A DNA stretch of 64,000 bases from Eumeta japonica. Its lineage: Eukaryota; Arthropoda; Insecta; Lepidoptera; Psychidae. The translations under genes were made by a program, and so were the position numbers. Location of the stretch: the NCBI GenBank assembly GCA_005406025.1, contig BGZK01000004.1:868001-932000 (forward strand), in the 5' to 3' direction. Each line of letters starts with the position of its first letter. Within the stretch, counting starts at the first letter, position 1. This document shows positions 25,005 through 35,394 of this stretch, one piece after another. Below the pieces are notes generated by a model. The model did not search any database and was not told where the DNA came from. It worked only from the letters and a program-made list of their open reading frames with translations.

Positions 25005-25355
25005 AACCGGTCAAATGCGAATCACATTCACACACGAAGGGTTCCATATCCCCGTATAATATGGAGAACTTCATCCTTTTGAAAATAGTTAAAGACGCGA
25101 ACAAAAGTTAAGGTTGAAAGAAATACCGAAAAAACACGTTCCTTTTATGAGGACCCCTTTCAATTTTTAACTTAATTTTATTTCAATTATTTTTTTTATA
25201 GTGATAAGAATAATTCACAGAGTGTGCACAAGTTAAGCATCTACCTATCGTCATTATTAAAATCGAGCGAAAACGCCAAAAATGAAATTTGTTTCTCGTA
25301 TGGGATCCCCTTTTTTCTTAATTTAATTTTATTTTCTTTTGATATATCGGCAATA

Positions 25356-25421
<66 letters not shown>

Positions 25422-25550
25422 AAATATTTTCATACTACCTATTACGGTTCATAAGACAGCTCGTTGATGTACAGTCAGACGGACAGACAGACGAACAACG
25501 GAGGTTTAGTATTAGGTTCCCATTGACACCCTATGGTTACGAAATCTTGA
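25005..25550 (+). repeat. Interspersed repeat family B, near full copy with internal (TA)n
   Basis: It starts with AAACCGGTCAAATGCGAATC and CACACGAAGGGTTCC, the decayed head of a repeat I know as ubiquitous in Lepidoptera. It ends with GTACAGTCAGACGGACAGAC, then GGTTCCCATTGACACCC. The A/T-rich centre has expanded into a (TA)n tract. Confidence 0.65.
25361..25412. repeat. (TA)26 microsatellite
   Basis: About 52 bp of perfect TA dinucleotides inside repeat family B. Confidence 0.95.
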
Positions 25551-26229
25551 AAATGATTAACATTTCTAATGTTCTTAGGGCATGCTCTCTGACATAAACA
25601 TTACAATATTAATGATATGTATTACACTACAATTGAACAAGTAAATTAGAAATATTATTTTATCTAAGGGTTTGACATTAACTTTGCGTGCGAATAAATA
25701 TTTGTAAGAGTTTTATTTATTTAAATTATATTTATTTCTTTTCTAGTAATTGCTGTAATCTCTAAATTCGTATTACTATGAATGAGTTTCAACTGTTATT
25801 ATTAAATGCTCAAGATAGTCTCGTGGACAGATTTGTGAAGAGACAGTGTCATCATTTCAATTATGTTTTTTACAGCGTAACATCAATGTTGAAAATTCTA
25901 ACAATTTTTCTATGATGTGGTGTTAATGATTTAAGAGGTCGCTGGTGAGGAGACGGCCCTAGATACCAATTCAGGTCATCACTAAAAGTTGTGCTATTTT
26001 CGAAAGTGGCCGTGTTTACCACTACTAAAACTCGAGTCAATGTTAAAACAGTTCGAGAGACCTCTGGTGGGTTGACGATGATGACTGTAGCTTGGGGTTA
26101 TTAATAAAACTGGGTTGTGTTATCCAAACTAAGCGGTAATACAAAGTGTCAAGTCGATGCTATTAATCATTGAAAAGTTTCCGGTGCCCAGGCGATTATA
26201 ATTACACTATCTCGTCAAAGTTGTGTTAT

Positions 26230-26740
26230 TGTCTATGCAGATAATAAAACAGCAGGACCCGGTCTGTTTGTAAATTGAAAGTATGTATGAAAAATGGAGA
26301 GGAGACGATAAGAGGAAGATGACAAAATAGAAAGTCAAGGATTCAAACAAAGAAAATCAATATCACATTTCTGTAATTACTGAATGGATCTTGCTTGGCT
26401 TGGAGCAGAATATAGGCTATATTTAATTTAAATCGAATGGCTAAGTTATCCACATTTAGAAATTTAGCCTGAGAAGTTACATGGAAAATAATAACGAATG
26501 CTTAATAGAAAATAAAAAAAAAACCTGTACATGACCTTCCGATCACGACGTGGTCGATTTCATGAAAAAAGGGGAGAAATCGAGGACAGGAGCGGCGACG
26601 AAACTTGCCGTGAGACTAGAATTAGAATCAAAAGCGTGACCGGGATCAAAATCGAGAACAGTACCGAGACCAGAATTGGAAGCGGGAACGATATGGAATT
26701 TATACTGAAATCGTTCAAAATACAAGGGTCAGCTTAAAAT
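26230..26740 (+). mobile_element. Non-autonomous Helitron, 5' part (copy 2)
   Basis: This segment aligns block by block with 33.42-33.97 kb: AATAAAACAGCAGGACCCGG, GTATGTATGAAAAATGGAGA, TTGGAGCAGAATATAGGCTA, then a purine-rich section with hexamer-like periodicity (26.58-26.70 kb). The GGAGCAAAATATAGGCTAT block is a hallmark of a very common lepidopteran Helitron. A 3' end of the right type is found 1.2 kb further on, at 28015, beyond a mariner relic. Confidence 0.55.
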
Positions 26741-26744
26741 TATT

Positions 26745-27760
26745 GATGTACAGGAAAACTATATAAGAAAATTTCACAACATTTACACATATTTAAAGTC
26801 GTCTTCTTCAGTGTCAATACATTTTTGTAGACGATTTTTCGTAAATGGAAAGCATCGCGCCAGTTTTTTACAGAAATAAAATAAAAATATTCAGAAATGG
26901 ACGAGTCGTACTCTTCTTCTGGTGTAAAACGACGAAAATGTATTTTTTTTTAATAAAATACAACTTAAAGTGGTACATTGCGAGATTCGGTGACTAAGGC
27001 GTACGCTCGGAGACCATAATTTTATTTTCCTATAAAAAGTCGACAGAGAGCGCACCAGAATAAGAGGATGCGTTGTCGTAGTGCAGCATTATGCCTCTAA
27101 CTCTGAGAGTCTTTAGAACTTCTGGCAAGCAGTGTCGTGTGCACCAGGTCGCCGTGATATTTTTCTGCCCTTTTAATTTAGTAGCTTTAACCAAGCCTAT
27201 ATTTTGAAAAACACGGCATGCATAACTTTTTCTTTGCTTGTATTTTTTTCACCATGGTCGGCATCTGATCATCTACGTCAACCAGTGTCTTAAATTCCTA
27301 ACGTGTAGGCAAGTCATAAAAGGGAATGTACGTTAAATCACTTGTTTCAATTTTAGGTATTATGTAGTCACCGCCTTCATCCGATAATTTTAATGTCTGT
27401 TGGCTGATCCTTACACGCTCGGATTTTTGGTATCGTGCCAGATTATGTGGAAACCAACGAGAAACAATATTTTTAATTTTGAATTCGTCATACGAGATCT
27501 TATACACCTCTGCGGATCTCAGTCCAAGAGCATTCTGAATATTGTGGTAGGTTAATCTAATCGATTGTCATCTCTTAGCATTTTAAGGATAAGTGCGACA
27601 TTATCTGGAGTTACTGTTGAAACAAGCCTTTCCGTATGTTCTTCATCTTGAAGTGAGTCGCGTCCATTAGGAAATTCTAAGGCGATCCATGCTGATTGTA
27701 ACCGCTGCAAACATTGCTAATCGGATAGACCAACCGTAAAATTATAGCATATCTTTGCTC
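26745..27760 (-). pseudogene. mariner (DD34D-type) transposase relic
   Basis: The minus-strand reading gives SAEVYKISYDEFKIKNIVSR, WFPHNLARYQK (27.3-27.55 kb; the mariner linker WVPHxL), then a decayed DxxW region. GIMLHYDNASSYSGALSVDF (about 27.03-27.1 kb) follows; HxDNASxH is the second catalytic aspartate block. A degraded RLQKCIDTEEDDF tail comes last. Many stops and frameshifts are present. Terminal inverted repeats could not be located. It lies between the two parts of a Helitron. Confidence 0.7.
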
Positions 27761-27959
27761 GTTTGTTTTCACGTTTCAAATTCATTACTTGTTTCACGAA
27801 AACATATTTTACGGAACCTATACGTTAAAAAACGCGGGAAGTGATTACTGCAAGCACTTTTATTTCGAAGCGGATTTGCAAGCATGCGCAATCATAACCG
27901 CGGGAAAATAGTTGCTTGACAGTATCTTAATAATTAAAGAGTGGCTCTCGTCAAACACG

Positions 27960-28015
27960 AAGGAACACATTTTACGAGTATTTCCACGAGGGCGAAGCCG
28001 CAAACAAAGAGCTAG
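27960..28015 (+). mobile_element. Helitron 3' end
   Basis: CCACGAGGGCGAAGCCGC is followed by AAACAAAGAG and CTAG at 28012-28015, then T. The GGGCGAAGCC core is the terminal hairpin of a common lepidopteran Helitron. It is probably the 3' terminus of the Helitron whose 5' part lies at 26.2-26.7 kb. Confidence 0.65.
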
Positions 28016-28554
28016 TATGTTAAATAAAAGCTTGGAATAAATAAATAGATACAAGCTTTTGATCGACTGATATATGCAATAGGTCAGAACATTCTTTATG
28101 AATCAGAACGCGACTGGTACAAAACAGAAATACGGATGAAACAAATCACATTACTTGCACGTTTCCTGAAATGTTAGTTATTAGTTAGACCGTAATCATT
28201 AACATGACGCTGATTATGTTCGCTTAATAAGTAGTCAAATAGCGCTTGTAAATGTTTAAGAACTGATTTTCATATTTGGGTTTCCGATAAGTACTTCTCG
28301 TAATTAAATAAAGTGATTCTAATCCCAGTTAATTTTCGAAAACGGTTAAAATGTTTCTATAAGATTTGTTTCAATGCTATAATGACAATTTTTTTTTTAA
28401 TTTTATAAATAGAATTTAATTAAAAAAAAACATTTATGCAGTTCACATGCAGTAGATGTGATATACCTTTAGAAAACTAAACTGCGTGAGAGTGAGACAA
28501 GTGCAGTATCAAGAATGGTACGATTATAGGGTTTTATTTATTATAATATTGGTA

Positions 28555-29115
28555 CCTAAAATTTAAGACCAGACATTAGAAAAATGTACCCTCATCTGTT
28601 CATTGAATCAAATAATGTTTTGCAGGAAGATAAGAATATTGCAAATTTATTTGAACAATGTCTGCTACCGTAATCCTGCTGCTATTAACATTAATTACTT
28701 TTTTTTTTATTTGGGCTGTAAATAGTTTCACGATAACTGCCAGTCATAAACAATTTTTTTTTTTAACTTTACGTATGTATTAATATTTTTTAATTAACAG
28801 ATGAGGGAAATAAGTTTGGTTCGTCTACCTGTTTATATCTGACTGCAAGTAGCCGTAGTAGTCATAAAGGTCGCCTGTTGTAACGAGGTACAAAACATCA
28901 CATCGGAAAGTTTTGTACTTGTGATTGGCAATTAACATAAGAAGCACAAAAATAAATATAAATTAATTAATTGATGTTAAGAGCAGCAGGAATATGATGG
29001 CAGACATTGTTCTTATAAATTTATAATTTTGTTGTTTGCCTTTAAACATTATTTGAATCAATTAACAGGTGAGGGTATATTTTTCTAATGCCGGATCTTA
29101 GACTAGTAGTTTAAA
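28555..29115. mobile_element. Long inverted repeat, foldback or MITE-like element
   Basis: The segment at about 28555-28706 (AGACATTAGAAAAATGTACC, CTCATCTGTTCATTGAATCA, AATGTCTGCT, CTGCTGCTATTAACATTAAT) recurs in reverse complement at about 28965-29115 (GTTAAGAGCAGCAGGA, GCAGACATTGTTC, CATTATTTGAATCAAT, ACAGGTGAGGGTATATTTTT). The arms of about 150 bp look roughly 75-80% identical by eye. A third partial copy (AATTAACAGATGAGGG) lies in the 260-bp spacer near 28795. No ORF is present. Confidence 0.65.
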
Positions 29116-29129
29116 TGTTATTTTTTTTT

Positions 29130-32090
29130 ACTATTATTTTATTCCGAATCCACATTGTCAATTTCAACAAATGAGAATACATAAGCGCACACAAGTATAC
29201 ATATCTCTTTCTCTCATATTCCATCGCATCTCACATTCTATCTCATTTTCTCGCAGTCTAAGTCCTGTAGATGTTTGTCTCTTTTTAGTGACGCTTTAGT
29301 AAAACTTAGTAAAACTAAAAAGTTTTACTAAGTCGCAAATCATTGTACTGAAGAAGTTTGTCCTTCGAAAAACATCCTTCAAATTCTTGTTACATTCGTT
29401 TTCCTGCCCCTCACGCGTACTCCGAGAGCCGATCGCCGCTATCGGCACACGAACTGTACGATCTTACAAGCGCAAAACAAACATAACACCTTCGACGTTT
29501 CGCCGAATCAAAGTGTCTTAGAGAAACCGTTTTGGAGAGGTTCCGTAGTCAACGGATTTCTTGTCACCCTAAGGCTGCGGCAGAATTATTTTTAAGCAAC
29601 AATAACAACCTTTCTATATAAACATGCAAGTGTGCCAGCGATTTTGCAGAAAAGTGCTGAACAAATAGCGAATACAACTTTTTAATATGTAATTTAGAAA
29701 ATTCTCAGCTGCACAGAATTTGTTATTTTCATGAAATACGGTAATTTATTTTAAAATCATAGAAAAACTCGAATAGTATATTCGAAATTAATTGTCAGGA
29801 TCAGAATGAAAAAAATGGCGAAGAATATAGGCGATCTGCGCATGCGAATCTGGTTTTGTCCTAACTGTTCCTACAGTCCGGGGTTTGCGAGTTAAGTCGA
29901 CCGAGATTAGTCCATTTTGGTCTATATATGTTCTTCTCCCTCTATTTAATGTCCATTGTGTCGATAAAATTGCGCGAATTTCCTTAGTTGATAAAAATAA
30001 TTTATCATAAAAAATAACAAGGTTTGTATGGAACTTGAACAGGTTAGTATGTTATACCAATTCATGTTTTTAGTGAGATTCCCTGAAACAGTGTCAGTAC
30101 AATTAAGTTTTCAGGTATTTTTTTTTCATGGGAAGTTTAATTCGCTCATTGGATATTATTCCCCATCACAAAACAAACAATCCAACTGATGTACTCACGT
30201 GTTAAAGCACAAATACACTGTAATATTGTCAAATTAACAAGAGGTACCTACTACCCTGACGGCCTACATACAATTGTGCGAACCACATTCAACGCTTACA
30301 ATGCTCCTTTATTTTCTTTTCCCTTAACTTTGCTTCTGCACCCTCAAAGCCTACCATTCGAGCCTTTATTCCATTTGAAAAAACTCACAATTTGCAACGC
30401 CCTAATGGGAAGTCTTTGACAATTATTTATTCGGCGGCTTGTAATTTCGATCAAAGATATACGGCGATTCGTGAGGAATTACATCACGGAAAATTAAAAT
30501 ATTTTGTTCACGTTCCGTGTTGGGACGCAAACACGTCAGATGTCGCGTGCGTTGTGCATGTGATTCGCTCTCCGTATAGACGTTTTCACAAAGTCTGATT
30601 TTAGTTATGAAATATGATACAGGATGTTTTTATCGTGCGATATAAATTGAGAAAAATAGCCCTATTTCCCCCAAGGGCCGCCCGTAACTTTCTCTTCAAC
30701 GATATCTATCACCGCCGCGCAGTTAGCGAGAGATAAGCAACTTGGGCTCAATCTTCGGAAGTACTGCGGACTATGAGCCACAACTTTTCTATTGTGGGAC
30801 AGTTTCTTGTGCGCAGGAGGAGCCAGCTTGACGTTTTTGTTCTTCAAGCCTTTAGCCCACATCGAGCCACGATTCGATCTTACGATTGTTCTCGATTAAT
30901 CTTTTGTATAAGTTACGGCATCCTTATATATGTATACACAGTTTCTTGTAAAGTTTTTTTTTTCAAGTTTTTATATTCGCTAGTCGTCCGCTTCGCTGAG
31001 CTTCATTGAATATTAAGGTATATACAAAAAAAATACAAAGGATGTATGAAATTCAAAAAACAAATATCCTAACACCATCTACAAACGACTCTGAATCGAA
31101 CAGTCATTTACCGTAACGATGCGTTCGTAGCTTTAAACTGATGTTCGGACAAATAAAAAACGTTTTCACTATATGTAACAAAAAGTACCTGGGTAATCGA
31201 TCTTTGACAGACGCCCTTTTATTCATATAGCCCTTTTATTATTCTATTTGTGGCCTGTATTATGCAATACCATTTGTTGTTGAGAAATAATTTACGGCAA
31301 TATTTAGAATTTTTTTAACTAATTTTTCACGAATAGTCGCACCTACATAGTTAAAAAGCAAAATTTGGTAAAACTAATTTCTTTCACCCCAATCGTTCTG
31401 GCATATACATATAAAAACTCCTTCCTTAATAATGTATGATATGTGAAAAAATTCCTAAATATAGACAAATATATATGCATCTGTATATCGATTGCTTTTG
31501 CAATCTTACTTTGTACTTCAGATTGGTCGTTGATACGGTACCAAAAACTATAGACATCATATAGATAGATTTACGCAGATGCGCATACGTACATGTGAGG
31601 AATGTTTTCCGAAGTTAATTTCTGTAAGACGCAGCTTGAGAACTTGCAAAGAGTCCGGAATAATATTCAAGTCGACAAAAAACGTTATTGACAGTATTAT
31701 ACCACGATTCTTTGCACCGACAAGTATTATCTTTTGCCTTGTTTTTATTATTTAAATGCAAAGACATAGGCTCAAAAGAATTTAATTTATTTAAAATTGA
31801 AGGGACCAGCCCTAAAGTCTTTCCCGCCGATTCAGAGATAATGACCTGTGTCCTGGAAATAATGACAACTCGGGATCTGAAGGCTCAACGTCCTAGCCGA
31901 GATGGAGAGCAAGGGTTTTCTCATTTAATTTGGGTTATAAATTTATTGTTCAATTGATTGGTGCTCAGTTCAGGTTAGGCTAGATTACATTGAAAGTCAC
32001 AGAATTTGACTGTTTAATAAGCACTGCTCCATATCATGGCATCTCGTCAGCATTAGCCCCGAGGCTATTGACACGTAATCAGGTGCCCAT
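29130..32090. other. Unassigned stretch with a small foldback
   Basis: It contains a perfect 13-bp foldback at 29304-29333 (ACTTAGTAAAACT, loop AAAA). A GC-richer patch at 30.65-30.87 kb carries a 66-codon minus-strand frame of unknown meaning. No transposon or gene was recognised. Confidence 0.45.
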
Positions 32091-32099
32091 TCTGGTTAG

Positions 32100-32440
32100 T
32101 CGTTGTCTGTAGTTCTGCGGGTGACGGCGGAACCTACACGGAAGTTCGGTGCGCGCTTAGCCGGTTTGATATTTCCGCGTAATTGAACGGCACACTCCAA
32201 TAATATCCTCATTTGGCGTCATTTCGCTCTTTAAGTGTCGTGTTTGTGACGCGCGAGCGGCCGCGAGAGTGATGTATGGAGCTCATGCGCGGAGCGACGC
32301 CCTCGAACACGCAGCGATATTATACGAAAAAATATAGTCAAGTGCGACGTTCGATCACGATGAGAGGGACTCGATTAATAGAATACGTTTATCGTTCCGT
32401 TTTTACATACCCTAATAGCTGAATTCTTATTATACATAGT
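32100..32440. other. GC-rich island, candidate conserved regulatory DNA
   Basis: Non-repetitive DNA with TTTCCGCGTAATTGAACGGC, TTTGGCGTCATTTCG, TTTAAGTG and a CpG-rich GACGCGCGAGCGGCCGCGAG. It is distinct from the AT-rich flanks and has no coding frame. Confidence 0.35.
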
Positions 32441-32444
32441 TTAC

Positions 32445-33420
32445 GGTGTACAGATTTTAATTTACTTGCCTTTGGGATCGGATTTGTTTATCATACAAAT
32501 GGTGTTAAATTCGTTAATGGTACTAAATTAAAACTTTTCCGCCGACACTAATTTCATTAAATATTGCATAACCTATCCTACTATTGAAGTTTTGGAAAAT
32601 AAATATATTAATATTTGTAGGATGTGGCATTGGAAAATAGGTACATTATGGGATCGCCTCGGTGACATTACAAGTCGAATATATCCGATTGGTAGTACCC
32701 GGATGTGTATTTTATTGACTGTTTTATATAGACATTTTAACATTTAGCACATAAATATAATTTTTTTATGATGATTCGATTTATAATATGATTAAAATAT
32801 GGATTTTTATGTAATGGACGAATATTTAAGAAATGTAAATGTTTTAATTTTATATGTGTTTAACATAAAGAAATCCATCACATAGTAATTTACCCTAGAT
32901 TATATTTAAAAGTATCGACCCGAAAAATGGGAAATTTCTGAAACATTCAAATAAAGACTTACATTGAAAAAAAATTATCAGTATTGTATTTTTGGATAGT
33001 TTTTATAATAAAATAGAAGTTGTCAAATGTTAAAAAACCTCACTGTTCGAATCCAATTCATCATAATAGGTATTGTCTAACAATTGTTTTTAAGAATATT
33101 CCTTACGAAATACAAAAACCAAAAAAATGTGTTTTTTTTCATGTGAAGAATCCATTTTATTGTGAGCAAAGATTTCAGTAAATTTTGAACAACTGTCAAA
33201 AATTCTATAGTGTAGTTAGTTTTTCCTAAAAAGATCTATTTGTAAAACAGCTAAATTAGTCTTATTCTTAGCGCTCAAGGTTTGTATTAATATAACTGAG
33301 TACACTTATTTAATGACTGTTAGTTGCCACAATAGAAAAAATAAAAAAAAATATATTTTTTTATATTTTCACGGGAAAGATTTATAGGGAATTAAGTGTT
33401 TCTATTTTTTTGTACCTATG
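32445..33420. other. AT-rich stretch, nothing recognised
   Basis: A/T-rich with homopolymer runs. No gene or known element was seen. Confidence 0.55.
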
Positions 33421-33429
33421 TCTGTATAC

Positions 33430-34023
33430 ATAATAAAACAGCAGAACTCGGTGTGTCTTTACACTGAAGGTATGTATGAAAAATGGAGAGAGGACGACAA
33501 GACAAAGGTAATAAAAGAGAAAAGAACGATTTTTAGTTATTTTGTGTCTGGCTGCCTGTCTATCTGTTTGCGTTTATCTCCGATATTACTAAAGTAATTT
33601 TAGCGTGGCTTGCGTTTGTAGATAGAGCTAGACTTGGAGCAAAATATAGGTTTTATTTCATTTCAATCAGGTATCAGTAAAAAATATATTCTTTTAAAGG
33701 TATAGCTTACGAAGTCTCAAGGAAAATAATAATTGTTAACGTCAAAGTGTGGTAATACAAACTAATTACAAAGTTCGAAAAAAAAAGCCACGACTCGCTC
33801 GTCTTATTGAAAAATGGAGAAAAATTGAGGACGGGACCGGGGTCGAAACCGAGTGTAGGACCGGAACTAGAACCAAGAACGTGACCACGACCGAAATAAC
33901 GAACAGTAGTGAAACCACAAGTAAAAGCAGGAACGAAATAGGCATTGACAGCGAAATTGTCAATATAAAACATGAAGGCAAATATCCATGTCCGTGCGGG
34001 CGAAGCCGCCGCCGTAGAGCTAT
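33430..34023 (+). mobile_element. Non-autonomous Helitron, copy 1
   Basis: It carries the same blocks as 26.23-26.74 kb: AATAAAACAGCAGAACTCGG, GTATGTATGAAAAATGGAG, TTGGAGCAAAATATAGG, and a purine-rich section with six-base rhythm at 33.83-33.95 kb. It ends with CCGTGCGGGCGAAGCCGCC, then GTAGAG and CTAT at 34020-34023, a one-base decay of the CTAG terminus. The 152-codon frame across its 3' half is a by-product of the repetitive section. Confidence 0.55.
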
Positions 34024-34039
34024 TGTGAAGATAAATTTC

Positions 34040-34260
34040 CTTGCATTATATACATTTGCTTGGATTCGGTTTCATTGCATGCGGTGGGGACGTTCGGTGC
34101 ATCTCGGAATTGCATTTGCCGGATCCGGGCCATCCCCCCTTCCTCGTCGCTCGCCGCTGTCGCCGGCTTCCGCGTCGAAAACGCATTACGAGAAAAAAGC
34201 TCGCTAGACGCAGCGCTCGCGCCGCATGGCATTGAATTTAATTTATGTCCAATGTAGCGT
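34040..34260. other. GC-rich island
   Basis: CpG-rich DNA with CCGGATCCGGGCCATCCCCC and GTCGCTCGCCGCTGTCGCCG, following the Helitron copy. Overlapping frames on both strands lack any domain. Confidence 0.35.
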
Positions 34261-34714
34261 CAACGGAAATAAATTGAGGAAAGCAAGATAGTTTATATAG
34301 AGGCTACGTATAAAATATATATTTATAGTATTTTCCAAACGATGAAAAGTTGAGAGATTTTGACAAAAAAATAATGTACATGTTAATATGTATATTCTAG
34401 AAGTTATAATTCTGATGCGTCTGAGGCGTTGTTGTAAGAATGATTAATGTAATGGGCAATTAAATTAAATAATGTGATATTTTACAAGGGTCATATTTTA
34501 TTTTCTCTAATAATGACAAAAAAAATCACTCCCCACCATAACAAATTCCGCCAGATAGAAGATGACATCTTAAAAATGGATCCGCCATATAGAGTACATC
34601 GCATTTGGCTAAGTACTTATTTCTATGTATAACATAAAGATGTGTAAAACCATTAATGAAACTTTCAATGAAACGCTTTCAATATAAAAAAAAAAAAAAA
34701 CCTTTTAGTCGACC

Positions 34715-34930
34715 GTACTCGTGCCAGCGTAAGCCAAACAAATGTGGATGGAGAATGGAAAGTGCACCCGGAAAATATAGGGTACAGCGCGGGGGTGCGG
34801 GGCGGCGAGGGGCGGCGAGGGGCGGTTTGTACTGCGCCCGGTGAAATAGAGGCTTTAATGTTTAATCGAATACATCAGCTTGCAGCCGCGACGAGCTCTA
34901 CGAAACTTTAATTTCACCTCAGTATATTCG
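34715..34930. other. GC-rich island with G-quadruplex motif
   Basis: Four runs of at least four G lie at 34791-34795, 34799-34802, 34809-34812 and 34819-34822, with loops of 3, 6 and 6 bases. This meets the usual G-quadruplex rule. The GGGGCGGCGA unit is tandemly repeated. The rest of the block is unique and noncoding. Confidence 0.5.
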
Positions 34931-35038
34931 TGATGATGTGCTCTTCGAAACACACAGCGTGTGATATAATTTGCTACAGATTAAGAACCTTTTAGAACAT
35001 TTTCCCTATTATTCCCAGAATTATATATAATACAAGTA

Positions 35039-35068
35039 CTAGCAGCGAAACCCGGCGTTGCTCGGGTT
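35039..35068 (-). terminator. Helitron 3' terminal hairpin and CTAG end
   Basis: The stem at 35049-35054 pairs with 35063-35068 over an 8-base loop. CTAG follows 6 bases downstream on the minus strand. This is the transposition termination signal of Helitrons, not a transcription terminator in the bacterial sense. Confidence 0.75.
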
Positions 35069-35394
35069 AAAATGCATAGCATGTTTAATAGTATAAAAAA
35101 TATTTAAGGATCCATTTTTTAACCTAGATATCATAGATTTCTACCTTAGATATCGAGAGACTTATTTAACCATTAAACATACGGTGCATATAGAGTGTAT
35201 CAAACTAATTAACTAATTGACGAATTGAAATAGTTTTAAGTTACAATAAGAAACACCTTAGTAAATGGAAAATTTATGTTTTATTTACACAATTACTTAT
35301 TATTACATTTACACTTTTTATTTTAGTTACATTTTTGAAATTTATTTTTACAATACTTGCTTATAGACTACATTTATAGTTTTATTGTCTAACT

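Noticed and set aside
25224..25454. Frame with a long Ile-Tyr repeat
   Set aside because: A translation of the (TA)n microsatellite.
30662..30862. 66-codon minus-strand frame in a GC-richer patch
   Set aside because: No domain or exon signals. Length is within chance for a GC-richer patch.
33749..34207. 152-codon plus-strand frame as a gene
   Set aside because: It runs through a hexamer-rhythm section and the 3' end of a Helitron copy and then into a GC island. The Glu/Thr/Arg-rich composition is a by-product of the repeat.
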